This document shows positions 12,981 through 25,800 of a DNA stretch of 64,000 bases, one piece after another (within the stretch, counting starts at the first letter, position 1; the number at the start of each line of letters is the position of its first letter). Both the position numbers and the translations under genes were made by a program. The notes beneath the pieces are model-generated. The model saw nothing but the letters and a program-made list of their open reading frames with translations. It ran no database searches and was not told the DNA's origin. Origin of the DNA: Hirundichthys speculiger (lineage: Eukaryota > Chordata > Actinopteri > Beloniformes > Exocoetidae). The stretch is taken from contig JAGFBZ010000342.1 in NCBI GenBank assembly GCA_018398805.1, positions 1,386,001-1,450,000 of the forward strand, written 5' to 3'.

Positions 12981-15000
12981 ACCCCAGACGATGGGGCGTT
13001 CACGGCACCTGGGAAAACAGGCACCCCAGATCATGCTGCCTTCAAAGGTTGTGGGAACAACTTTGGCTTCGATCTGCGCTTCACAAAGCTACAAATATTA
13101 TTTGTGATATTGTAATTTTGTGAAAAAAAAGTGACTTTAATGGACAAATGATGCATAAATTCCTTATTTTTGAATTAAACGTATCATGGGTTTTTCAGGT
13201 ACATTAGCATTTCATTTATTTTTCATGAAAAGAACACCTTTCCCTTGCAGCTATTTAAATTTAAAAACATTTCTGATATTTTGATCCTTATTATTTTGAA
13301 AATGCTGTTTGTTTGACATAATGCCAGGTGTCTTGAATTTAAATAAGAGCTAAACATTTATTTATTTATCTATTTTACCCTTTTTATTTCTAAAATATAT
13401 AGCTTTATAGGACATTGGACATTGCATTTACTTTTTTAAAGTAAAAAAAAAAAGCTGGATCCCTAACTTCATGGAGTAATATAGCCTGTAATTTTTTTTT
13501 TCCAGCCTTTGTGTGTGCAGTTATCTAACTGTTATCGTTCATAAATGTCCAGAGTCGGTGTATTTGGGAACGAGCACAGCTGTGGACTGTGACCCTGAGC
13601 CATGTGTTTAATATTTATCCTCTAACAGAAGGCCATTTTCTGTTCATCTTCAGCTTTTTTACAAATGATATGATTTCTTGTTATTTTTTTCAGATTCTTA
13701 AGTTACATTGTTGACTCATTCTTCCTTCACATGTTTTCCCTCCTTTATTATTGATACCATCGGGTTTTATTCAGCTTTATTGTTTCATAGAACTTCTTCC
13801 TTTAATGCATCAGGCTTGTTTAGCTCGTTTCAAGTTTCTGATGCTGAATTTTGTAGAAAAGATGCTGAAAAGGATTCACTCAGATAATCATTCTCTGTAC
13901 TAACTGACTCTGCGGGTGTCACTGCTCAATAAAACTAGTATATATATTTTTTCCACGGTTTAAGGAGTGTTCACGAGGCTTTAAAATGAAAAGACTGAGC
14001 TTTTTAACCATGACTATCAACAACTTACCTGAGAGATGCATGGTGCAGTTTTTCTATTCAGTTTAGTTTTTAATCAGGAAGATAGTTCATAATTCCATTT
14101 TATATAAATACAACTGAGGTGTGTCTTTGAAGAAATGAAGATGCAGCATATTAAAGCACCGGATGAGAATATAAACACATAAAATGCTCTTCGGTGGTTT
14201 GTGGCAGCTCCCAGATGTGTCTTACTCTATTTTTTTCTTTTTGTTATTATTTTCTTATATTATATCTGTTAATTTGGATTTAGATACTAAGTGCACATGG
14301 CAGGATGGTTCAGTACTCTTCTTCTACACAGTCATGCCTTTAATTTCCCAGTTTCTCTGTTAAAGCTCTTGTCTCCAGCTCTATGTTGCTCCTAAACATT
14401 TATGCATCAACTTTGTCTTCCAGATTTCTCTCAGAAAACTCAGGAGGTGTTTAGTTTAAATTTGTTCGTTTGTTTTTGACAAAAGCAGAATCGTGTCAGT
14501 TTTTCATGAACATTAATGTTGAAGCTTACAGCCATTCAGGGTTCAAGTCATTTCTGCAGATCCTCTGAATCTGTTAACGATGCAACTGTAATTAATGGAC
14601 ATGATTTTCATTTCATTTTTATTCATTTAGCGGAATGAGGTTTAAATTCATTGCAGATATAAAATGATTTCCACGCTCAAACTCTTTTGGATGACTCATC
14701 AGGGATCCTAATCTCCTGTAGTTTTTTTTTTTTTTTAGCTGATAGAAACATGAAGCTGAGATCGTTCAACATCTAACTTCATTATAATCATCCTGCAGAT
14801 AATGCAGAGCTGCTGAGCTTTTACCATTTGTGTGAAAAGAGGAAGGCCTCAGTCATTTATTTCTTTATTTACTCACCTACTTATTTTACAGAGTTAATAT
14901 GAATGCATGATTTCTTTCCAAAATACGTTTTTTCTATCAGGTGGATGTGGTCTTTTATTGGAATGTGTCCATTCATGGTGTTTTTCTCACCAGTTCACAC

Positions 15001-15275
15001 CATCTCAAGGCAACAGATTCAGTTCAGTCCAGTTCAGTCTAGTGAGTACAAATATATATGTTTCACTGTAGTTCATTTGCAATCCAAATCATTCTCATTC
15101 AGTTGAATTTCATATAAGGGTCAGTTCCAGTAAAACGACATGTAACGAGCCCAACAGAAGCTGAATCTTCACTTCTCTCCGTCTCCCATCCTGGTCGTAC
15201 AGGAGGCAACGGTGGAAAGGAAGCAACTCTGCGCTAACGGGAAGAAACCTCCAGAACTGGCTGGGAGATCAGCTG
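15001..15275 (+). repeat. Dispersed retroelement-like repeat fragment
   Basis: Contains GGAGGCAACGGTGGAAAGGA and GGGAAGAAACCTCCAGAACT, text that recurs in diverged form at 25981-26350. This wording (aggaaaaactcc...gaagaaacct) is common in fish interspersed repeats. The class is not certain. Confidence 0.5.
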
Positions 15276-15310
15276 CGATGGTGTGGACGACGAGCTAAGG
15301 TTCCTGTTTG

Positions 15311-15392
15311 TGACGTCCGCGGCTGTGCAGATGCGGCTGTGCAGATGCGGCTGTGCAGATGCGGCTGTGCAGATGCGGCTGTGCAGATACGG
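15311..15392. repeat. 14-bp tandem repeat
   Basis: About five perfect or near-perfect copies of GATGCGGCTGTGCA, 5' of pax4. It is GC-rich and has no coding signal. Confidence 0.9.
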
Positions 15393-15688
15393 CGCCGCAG
15401 CGCTACCAGGCTGTGAAAAAAACAGTCGTGAAAGTCATTAACTGCAGCATTTGTTGCTCAAGAAGCAGAATAAATGATTTAAAAGATGATGCGAAATATA
15501 CAAAATATGTGGTTTATGCAAAATGTACAAGATTTAGTGTTCAAGTGGCTGAGTTTTAACTGTTTTATACCTGCGTTTGTGAATAATGCAACATAATATT
15601 AAATAAAATAGAACTGATATGATAACATATATGTTCTATAGTATGGATGTGACAGGTAATGTTTGTAATATATGCTTAAAATAAACTA

Positions 15689-16132
15689 CACTGATCCCTC
15701 GCCAATTCGCGCTTTAAGTTCCGAGGTTTTAGTTATTAATTTTTTTTCAGAAATATATAATATTTTTTAAAAAATTGAGAAAAAATTGCAGAAACATCAC
15801 AGGATGTTGTGCGCGTTCTCTCGCAGCAAAGAAATGTGAGCCAGCCTGGCCTTATGGGTAATGTAGTGTAGTGTGTGTGTCATGGGACGGCAGAATGAAA
15901 ACGGGGTTAGATGAAACAGCGGTTTGTTTACTACAGTTCAGAGACCAGAGGCTGTGAAGGTAACAGAAAGACCACAGATGAGCCTTTGTCTTGTTTCGCT
16001 ACTTTTTTGTGGTTTTTAAACATATTTTAAACACATTATTTAGGCTCGGGGGGGTCCAGCTCCAGTTCGTGGATTTTGATTCTCGCGGGGGGGCGCCGGT
16101 CCCCATTAACCGTGAAAAATAAGGGATCACTG
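15689..16132. mobile_element. Tc1/mariner-like MITE, family B copy 1
   Basis: Begins CACTGATCCCTCGCCAATTC and ends AATAAGGGATCACTG, an inverted repeat flanked on both sides by TA. The same family occurs at 49749-50154. TA target duplication and termini suggest a Tc1/mariner MITE. Confidence 0.85.
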
Positions 16133-16147
16133 TATATGTATATACAC

Positions 16148-16523
16148 TAGGGGTGTGAAAAAAATCGATTTGGCAATATATCGCGATTTTCGGCCACCCA
16201 ATATAATATTGATTTTTCAGCTCCTAATATCAATTTTTTTGGAAAATTGTTTAATTTTCACATTGAAATTGTTTAAAATTTAAACGTGCAAAAACACGAA
16301 TAATAAACAATAAATAGGTTGTTTTGAAGCAAAGAGTTTTGACTCAATTTGTCCTCTGAATGATCAATATCATCTGATGAACATATACAGCAACTTGATT
16401 TTTCATCTCTACTTTTAATTTGGATATCAACTGGGTAGAATATCGCAATATATCATGATATTGTGATAATATCATATCATGATACATATCATATTGCGAA
16501 GTCCTTGCCAATACTCGCCCCTA
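16148..16523. mobile_element. hAT-like MITE, family A copy 1
   Basis: 376 bp beginning TAGGGGTGTGAAAAAAATCG and ending TTGCCAATACTCGCCCCTA, flanked by the perfect 8-bp direct repeat ATATACAC (16140-16147 and 16524-16531). Four other copies are in the window. The 8-bp duplication supports hAT. Confidence 0.92.
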
Positions 16524-16979
16524 ATATACACATGTGAATAAATAAGCATGTGATATAATACCAAACTGAACAAAAATCAGATTAATATAAGTAATTATAA
16601 TGGGTAAATGTATATACAGTAAATTCACACATATGTCCACACACACATACTTATATATGAGTGCCCATGTGCAGAAAAAAATGTATTCATATATGTTCAC
16701 TATAGAAATTTCTACACATTTATGTCTATTTAGAAAATCTAGTAACAGAAGTTCTGGAGCAGAACTTCATGTACGCTTGTAGAGTTAAATAAATGAACTC
16801 ACAGTTGCTGAGAGAGCTGCTGAGCGGTTTATATGTGAGAAGAGGAATTTTAAACTCTGTGTGGAGGGAAGAGAAGCTCAGGAGAAACTTTTTCTAATCC
16901 TCATCACATCTCTTACGCTGCAGCATCTTGGATCAACTCCAGGTCGTACAGGTATGGTCTTGAAGGAGAAAACACGGCT

Positions 16980-17111
16980 CTGAACAAAATTCTTTATTTT
17001 AACAATATTAGACAGATTAAAGAAGGCAGTACTTAACTTATTTTTAATGTGTGACTCACAGGACAAACCCTGGTCAAATGTAACTCCAAGGTTTTTTATC
17101 ACAGATGCCAA
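16980..17111 (-). mobile_element. Non-LTR retrotransposon fragment (reverse-transcriptase C-terminal region)
   Basis: The minus-strand peptide ASVIKNLGVTFDQGLSCESH and then IKNKLSTAFFNLSNIVKIKN matches the segment found after the reverse transcriptase core in fish LINEs (NLGV.FD..L.F..HI.....AFF.L.NI). It is short, truncated on both sides and non-functional. Confidence 0.65.
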
Positions 17112-19754
17112 ACTAATGCCAGCCAGACTGAACTGTGACCAGACAGCAGCACCTGGATGGAGTTTTCACATCACACCTGGATGATGGACACTTCAAAGCT
17201 CTTCATCATATGAAAAAACTTGTCACATCTGGAGAAAATTATGTATCCTAATTACAAAAGAGAGAAAGAACAAAGAGATAAAAAGTAGATGCTGATGACA
17301 AACTTTGAAATGGTCTCATTCAAAAGCTTATTTGGGAATGATGACTTTAAGAAAAAAATCTAGAACCCTTAACTTTGGGCCACAAAGAAACGCACTGATT
17401 GAAACAGTAATGACATTCACTTCACTGAATAAACGTATTCCTCTCGTGTAAATATGAAACTGTCTTTGCAGCAGTCACCCTTTTCTGTTTCCACGCTGCA
17501 GTGTAGAAAACAGGCTCGTGCGCCCTCTAGAAGGCGCGCGAGCCCTCTATGAAACAATAAGTAAAGTGCTTAACGTCTGAGACCCCATCCATTTATTATT
17601 ATTATTATTTAAGGAGTCATTAGAGAAGGATGGAGCAGTCATAAAATAAGGGAAAAGTTCCAAAATCCTTTTGGTCTAAAGGTGATGAAAGCAACATCCT
17701 GACGTGCAGTTTGCGTCTAAAAAAGAAGAAAACAACCGGATTATGACACGTAAAAGCCGGATGACGGATCATGCCTGAAGAGTCCTGAGGTGACCTGCAA
17801 TCCCCGGAAGATTCACAGCAATAAAACCTGAAAACATCCCTGGGATCGGATCGCTTTCCTTGAATAAACCGGATCAAACGGGCCACAGACGGAGCTCCGT
17901 TGCGCACGCCGCACCTCCGCGCGCTCTGGAGAGGTTTTGGTAACCTTTTTTACGCGGCTGAATTTCTCGCATTTCCCAACGCTCCACTGCACAGTAAAGC
18001 ACCCACGTGCTTTTCTTATGCTCCAGACAGAAACCTGGGACACTTCAGTGAGGCGTCGGCGTGGTCTGTGACACTACAGGTGACTAAACTCCCGCCGCGT
18101 CCCCAGGTGAGACCAGCTGATGATTTACGCAGCGCCAAAACCCGCTGCTTTCTGAAGGACAGCGGGAGTTTAATCAACCTGGTTTGGGACACACAGGGCA
18201 CGCAGTCACGGTGTAAATCAGCGACCACGTCAGCTGCTCGGTGATGAACAAAAAAAAAAAAAAAAAAAAAAAAACGGTCTCCCCGTTTATCCCTTTGTCT
18301 CGGTTGGCAAGGAGACGCTGGTGTCCAAAAACGGGCCGTCCTCCATCCAATCTGGCTGACTGTACACAGAGTATTATTGTCCTCTCGCTCGTGGTTAATG
18401 TATAATTCGGGCCATATGGCATTTTAAAATCCGAGCCTTTATTTCGGTGGCACTTGGACGTGTGGACCCAACTAATGATATTCAATTAGTCATTAAACAG
18501 GCCCAAAGACGAGCCTCGCGTGGGTTTTACATGTGGGCTAATATTTGCTCGTCAAATATTTTCCCTTTGAAGCGTTTACAGCGCATTTTTATCTGCCAGC
18601 AGCCCAAAGAACATCTGTGAGGGTTATTCTAGCCTCCCTCCTCTGGATAAACCAGGTCCTCCAATTGGCCCTCGCCTTTGCGCCCGCGGCCGCGTCTATT
18701 TGTTCACGTTTTCAAAGAAAATGTAATAAAGGAGAAAGTACGTGATGGATTTATGATTTATCAAAAGCACTTTACCATATGGCAGTCGTCATTTCCAAAT
18801 GTTTGCTTTATGAAAGGAGACCAGAGATCCTTTTAATCTGAGCCACTTCAGCTGGGGAAGGATGCTCACGTCACGTGACTCCAGGTGCACCTTTAAAGAA
18901 TGAAAGACAGAGACGCGTTGATCATCGAGTCTCTAATAGATTTTTATTTGATTTATTTATTTTTTTCAGTTCTATTTTGAGGGGAAAGCAGAAAGGCTGA
19001 AGCGCTGAAATGTGCACTGAAAAGTCATTGTGTGCAGTTCAGGCTGCACCTACGCAGAAGAAAACCCTCAAACTCGTGAACTTGATTCGAATGGTGCCCA
19101 TTCACTAACTTCTGAACATTAAATTTGACTTTAAAAGCTCATTTTATAAGGCCCTTCATCAAAATAGACTGTTATTTTCTTTTGTGAGGCTCAACAATTA
19201 TCAGTAAACTCTGTGCCATCCGTTCACTTCTATAGTTGTAGCTCTAAAATGTGATATTCCACTAAAACCTGAACAAACAGGATGGGAAACTGGAGTGAGT
19301 GAGATGCTTTTTTAACTTTATATGCAAGACAGGAATTTGCTTCACACTGCTTTGTCCTGTGCATTCATGAAAATCCGGATCATCTCTTTGAAGATCCACA
19401 GATGCTTCTTGGCCATGCCTGGGTATAAACCCCCCCATTCACTCCCAGCGTTATTGACACTTCAGGAAACAGGCGGCCACGTCATGTCCAGGTCTGCAGG
19501 CCTATAAATGTCACCTGAAGGGGCTGATTCCTCTCACTGTGGTGCACCAGAGGTTCTCCAAACATTTTTTTTCCTCCACATTGCAGCCAGAGGTCCTGAA
19601 CTACTGTTTTATTTTTGATCAGCGGTGATGTGCGGAACAAACGTTGAAACAGAGAACAAAAGTTAGTTTTACAGTCTCTTATTTGTCGCTTTTTAATGTC
19701 ATGTCTGTGTTGTGAGTCATCAGTTTGATCCGGGTTTTATTGTGTCTTGACAAG

Positions 19755-19885
19755 GCGGCGGATGCGTGAACCAGCTGGGAGGACTGTTCCTCAACGGCAG
19801 ACCTCTCCCAGACTCCAAGAGGCGGGAGATGATCGCGCTGGCCTCGGAGGGAGTCCGTCCGAGTCAGATCTCCAGGATCCTGCGG
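19755..19885 (+). CDS. pax4: pax4 paired-domain exon A
   Basis: 131 bp between acceptor TTGACAAG and donor GTACGC. It reads [18 protein letters not shown], then [20 protein letters not shown] and SRILR. This is the beta-hairpin and first helices of the PAI subdomain. It enters with two bases of a split Gly codon, so an upstream coding exon is required. Confidence 0.93.
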
Positions 19886-22800
19886 GTACGCAACCGAGCG
19901 AGCGGCGCAACTTTTACGCATGCGTGGCTGAAATGAACCGCTGATGGATCGCTGCGCATTTTTCACCCGCTGCGTCTTCGCAGGTGTCCAACGGGTGCGT
20001 CAGCAAGATCCTGAGCCGCTACCGGCACACGGGGCGCGTGGAGCCCAAGGCCATCGGCGGGAGCCGCCCCCGGCTCCTCACCCCGGGCGTCATCTCCACC
20101 ATCATCCAGTGCAAACGGGAGAACCCGACCATCTTTGCTTGGGAGATCCGGAACCGGCTCGCATCGGCGCGGATGCACAAAGCCACCAAAGTTCCAAGCG
20201 TAAGTGAGATTAAAATACATTTTTTTTTTTTTTTTTATGAATCTGACAATATTCCTGCAGCTGATGGAGCTGCCTGCGCTCTGTTCTGCAAGGTGTCCTC
20301 TATAAATAGGATTTTAAGGAAGATCCACCTGGAACAAGGACCGATGTGCCTGGAGTTCGACGTCACAGCTGAAAACGGTGAGTCACCTGCGTTCATGAGC
20401 AACCAGCTCGAATCACAAAAGTGATAAATCAAACGTAAGGCCTCGTCAACTTAATAAACTGATGCCGTTTACGCGCTCGGCCTGTAGATTTTTGTTCTCT
20501 GGCTGAGGAAGTTGAGGAGAAAGAGATGCGCTCTGATGACCAGAAACCCGAAGGCTCCCAGAACAGGAACCGAACCGCCTTCACTCCGGAGCAAAGCAGA
20601 GCCCTCGAGCAAGGTATCCGTTATTTAACCCTGACCCGGTTTTCTCCTGCGACAGAGCAGCAGAGTCTAAGCTTCTGTCTCCCGAACCAGAATTCTCACA
20701 GAACCAGTATGCGGATCTGTGGACGAGAGAGAAGCTGTCTGCGGAGATTCAGCTTCCAGAGGACACCATCAAGGTGACACTGAGTATTTATTTTTAATCT
20801 TTATAACACTGGTGCGCTTTCAGTCTCCTGTCTCTGAGGCGTTTCTCATCTGTCCCTTAAAGGTCTGGTTTTCAAACAGACGGGCTAAACTGAGGAGGGA
20901 GGCCAAGCAGAGGAGCAGCGCGCAGAGTAAGTCCGTTTACGCATTCTGTTGGACCAGAAATATCACAAAGCAGACGTATTTTTGGGGGAAATTCAAGTCA
21001 CGATCGATGTGAGATTAAGATTAAACCCTCCTGGCCGAGGAAAGTCACCATAAAATACATGATTGTCAGAGGTTTACCTTCTGATGTAAAGGAAACACGA
21101 GTGTGCGCGCTGCTTGTACGCGTAAGTACGACGGAGTATTAGGGCCACAGTGAGAAAAAAAATAGTGGACAATGATTTTTTTTTCATTCCTCACTTAGAG
21201 AATACAGTCAAAATGTCGAGAATAAAGTCTAAATTTTGAGAATAAAGTTGAAATGTTAAAAAATAAAGTCGAAAATGCAGTTTCCAGAATAAAGTTGCCT
21301 TTTTTTATTCAAACCAGCTTTTTTCTACCAACATAATGTCTGTATCTATATGCTTTTATCACATAGACACAGTATTATAATAAGTATTCATACTTTGAAG
21401 AGATTGTGTCAGAAATTGCGCCTATTCAGGAAAAGAAACGATTCTGGAATTCTGGAAACTGCATTTCAACTTTATTCTCGACATTTCAACTTTATTCTCG
21501 ACATTTCATCTTTATTCTCGACATTTTGACTTTATTCTCGACTTTTCAACTTTATTCTCGACATTTCAACTTTATTCTCGACATTTCAACTTTATTCTCG
21601 ACATTTCAACTTTACTCTCGACATTTCAACTTTATTCTCGACATTTTGTCTTTATTCTCGATGTTTTGACTTTATTCTCGAAATTTCGACTTTACTCTCG
21701 ACATTTCAACTTTATTCTTGACATTTCAACTTTACTCTCGACATTTCAACTTTATTCTCGACATTTCGACTTTACTCTCGACATTTCAACTTTATTCTCG
21801 ACATTTCAACTTTACTCTCGACATTTCAACTTTATTCTCGACATTTTGTCTTTATTCTCGATATTTTGACTTTATTCTCGAAATTTCGACTTTATTCTCA
21901 AAATTTCAACTTTATTCTCGACATTTCGACTTTACTCTCGACATTTCAACTTTATTCTCGACATTTCAACTTTATTCTCGATATTTTGACTTTATTCTCG
22001 AAATTTCGACTTTACTCTCGACATTTCAACTTTACTCTCGACATTTCGACTTTACTCTCGACATTTCGTCTTTATTCTCGATATTTTGACTTTATTCTCG
22101 AAATTTCGACTTTATTCTCGAAATCTCGACTTTACTTTCGACATTTCAACTTTACTTTCGACATTTCAACTTTATTCTCAACATTTCAACTTTATTCTCG
22201 ACATTTCGACTTTATTCTCGACATTTCGACTTTACTCTCGACATTTCGACTTTACTCTCGACATTTAAACTTTACTCTCGACATTTAAACTTTATTCTCG
22301 ACATTTCAACTTTATTCTCGACATTTCGTCTTTATTCTCGACATTTCGTCTTTATTCTCGACATTTCAACTTTACTCTCGACATTTCAACTTTACTCTCG
22401 ACATTTCAACTTTATTCTCAACATTTCAACTTTATTCTCGACATTTCAACTTTACTCTCGACATTTCATCTTTATTCTCGACATTTCATCTTTATTCTCG
22501 ACATTTCATCTTTATTCTCGACATTTTGACTTTACTTCTCGACATTTCGACTTTATTCTCGACATTTCAACTTTACTCTCGACATTTCAACTTTATTCTC
22601 GACATTTTGTCTTTATTCTCGATATTTTGACTTTATTCTCGAAATTTCGACTTATTCTCAAAATTTCAACTTTATTCTCGACATTTCGACTTTACTCTCG
22701 ACATTTCGACTTTACTCTCAACATTTCGTCTTTATTCTCGATATTTTGACTTTATTCTCGAAATTTCGACTTTATTCTCGACATTTCGACTTTACTCTCG

Positions 22801-25800
22801 ACATTTCGACTTTACTCTCGACATTTAAACTTTACTCTCGACATTTAAACTTTATTCTCGACATTTCAACTTTATTCTCGACATTAACATTTCTTTTATT
22901 CTCGACATTTCAGTTTCTTTATTCTCGACATTTCAACTTTCACTTTACTCGACATTTCACACTTTATTCTCGACATTTCAACTTTATTCTCGACATTTCG
23001 ACATTTTGACATTTCAACTTTACTCGACATTTCGACATTTTCACATTTCTTTATTCTCGACATTTCATTTACTTTTCATTTCTCGACATTTCACTTTATT
23101 CTCGACATTTTGACTTTAGACTTTATTCTCGACATTTCAACTTTCTTTACTTCTTTCGACATTTCACACTTTACTCTCGACATTTCGACATTTCAAACTT
23201 TATCTCTCGACATTTCAACTTTATTCTCGACATTTCAACTTTACTTTCTTTTCGACATTTCAACACTTTATTCTCGACATTTCGACATTTTTTGACATTT
23301 CTTTATTCTCGACATTTTTTGACATTTATTTCTCTCGACAATTTCGACTTTACTTTACTCGACATTTCAACTTTATTCTTGACATTTCAACTTTACTCTC
23401 GACATTTCAACTTTATTCTCGACATTTCGAACTTTACTCTCGACATTTCAACTTTATTCTCGACATTTCAACTTTATTCTCGACATTTCAACTTTATTCT
23501 CGACATTTCAACTTATTCTCGACATTTCAACTTTATTCTCGATATTTTGACTTTATTCTCGAAATTTCGACTTTACTCTCGACATTTCGACTTTACTTCT
23601 CGACATTTCAACTTTATTCTCGACATTTCAACTTTATTCTCGACATTTCAACTTTATTCTCGATATTTTGACTTTATTCTCGAAATTTCGACTTTACTCT
23701 CGACATTTCGACTTTACTTTCGACATTTCAACTTTATTCTCAAAATTTCGACTTCATTCTCGACATTTCGACTTTATTCTCGACATTTCGACTTTATTCT
23801 CGACATTTCGATTTTATTATCGACATTTCGTCTTTATTCTCGACATTTCGTCTTTATTCTCGACATTTCGACTTTATTCTCGACATTTCAACTTTATTCC
23901 GGAAACTGCATCTTGACTTTATTTTCGACATTTCAACCTTATTCTCGACATTTTGACTTTATTCTCGACATTTTGACTTTATTATCAACATTTCGTCTTT
24001 ATTCTCGACATTTTGACTTTATTCTCGACATTTTGACTTTATTATCAACATTTCGACTTTATTCTCGACATTTTGACTTTATTCTCGATGTTTCGACTTT
24101 ATTCTCGACATTTTGACTTTAGTCTTGACATTTCAACTTTGTTCCGGAAACTGCATCTTGACTTTATTTTTGACATTTCGACTTTATTCTCGACATTTCG
24201 ACTTTATTCTCGACATTTCGACTTTATTCTCGACATTTCGACTTTATTCTCGACATTTCGTCTTTATTCTCGACATTTCGACTTCATTCTCGACATTTCA
24301 ACTTTATTCTCGACATTTCGACTTTATTCTCGACATTTCGATTTTATTATCGACATTTCGACTTTATTCTCGACATTTCGATTTTATTATCAACATTTCG
24401 ACTTGATTCTCGACATTTCGACTTTATTCTCGACATTTCGATTTTATTATCGACATTTCGACTTTATTCTCGACATTTCGACTTTATTCTCGACATTTCA
24501 ACTTTATTCCGGAAACTGCATCTTGACTTTATTTTCGACATTTCAACCTTATTCTCGACATTTTGACTTTATTCTCGACATTTTGACTTTATTATCAACA
24601 TTTCGTCTTTATTCTCGACATTTTGACTTTATTCTCGATGTTTTGACTTTATTATCGACATTTCGACTTTATTCTCGACATTTCGACTTTATTCTCGACA
24701 TTTCGACTTTATTCTCGACATTTCGACTTTATTCCGGAAACTGCATCTTGACTTTATTTTCGACATTTCAACCTTATTCTCGACATTTTGACTTTATTCT
24801 CGACATTTTGACTTTATTATCAACATTTCGTCTTTATTCTCGACATTTTGACTTTATTCTCGATGTTTCGACTTTATTCTCGACATTTTGACTTTATTCT
24901 CGACATTTTGACTTTATTCTCAACATTTCGACTTTATTCTCGACATTTTGACTTTATTCTCGATGTTTCGACTTTATTCTCGACATTTTGACTTTATTCT
25001 TGACATTTCAACTTTGTTCCGGAAAATGCATCTTGACTTTATTTTTGACATTTCGACTTTATTCTCGACATTTCGACTTTATTCTCGACATTTCGACTTT
25101 ATTCTCGACATTTCGACTTTATTCTGGAAACTGCATCTTGACTTTATTCTCGACATTTTGACTTTATTATCTAAGTGAGGAATGAAAAAATAATAACTGT
25201 CCACAATTTTTTTTCTCATTGTCACCCTAATACTCCGTCGTACGTAAGTGTTTCCGAGATGAGAAATAGAACCGTGACGGTTAATGATGGGAGGCTCTCA
25301 GATATTCGTCCACTTTATTTTCACACACTGATCACAAAACATAATCTCTCTGTTACAGATTCAGACTTTCAAAGGCAAAAAGATTTCATTTCCCCGGATC
25401 CACCAATGACGCGTGGTTTCACATCCCACCAGGTGAAGTGTGAACTATGAACAGACTTTAAAGCCATTTGGAGTGATGACATCCTGCGCTATTTTCTAAT
25501 TTCTGTAGCACTATCTGAATCACAAACAGTCGTCTCAGGGAGGGTCTTCTCTGAGTAAACTGTGTCCACGCAAGCCAGACGAAGCAAAGAGCTCAATTTT
25601 TAAACTTTAAATGAAAAATGTCTCAAGGTTTTGGCTTTTCAGAGCTGACAGAAACGCACTCAGTGTTAATATTTAGACTGCCTGTGTTCATTTCTAGCCA
25701 ATGGGAATATCAAGAGTCAACTGTCATAATACTGTCGGCAGGAAGTTGGAAAACGGCCTCTTCTTTCAAGCAGAAACAGGTGAGATCCTGCATTAAAAGC

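Larger units (their letters stand above)
12981..19754. other. snd1-pax4 divergent spacer
   Basis: 13.0-15.0 kb is AT-rich without recognised features. 15.0-17.2 kb is a transposon cluster. 17.2-19.7 kb has no recognised repeats apart from a poly-A run at 18251-18274, and must contain or flank the missing first pax4 exon and promoter. Confidence 0.55.

Noticed and set aside
21406..25178. Long plus-strand open frames (up to about 270 codons) with repeated [14 protein letters not shown] text
   Set aside because: They are translations of a 20-bp tandem repeat whose unit lacks stops in several frames. There is no start context, splice logic or family match.
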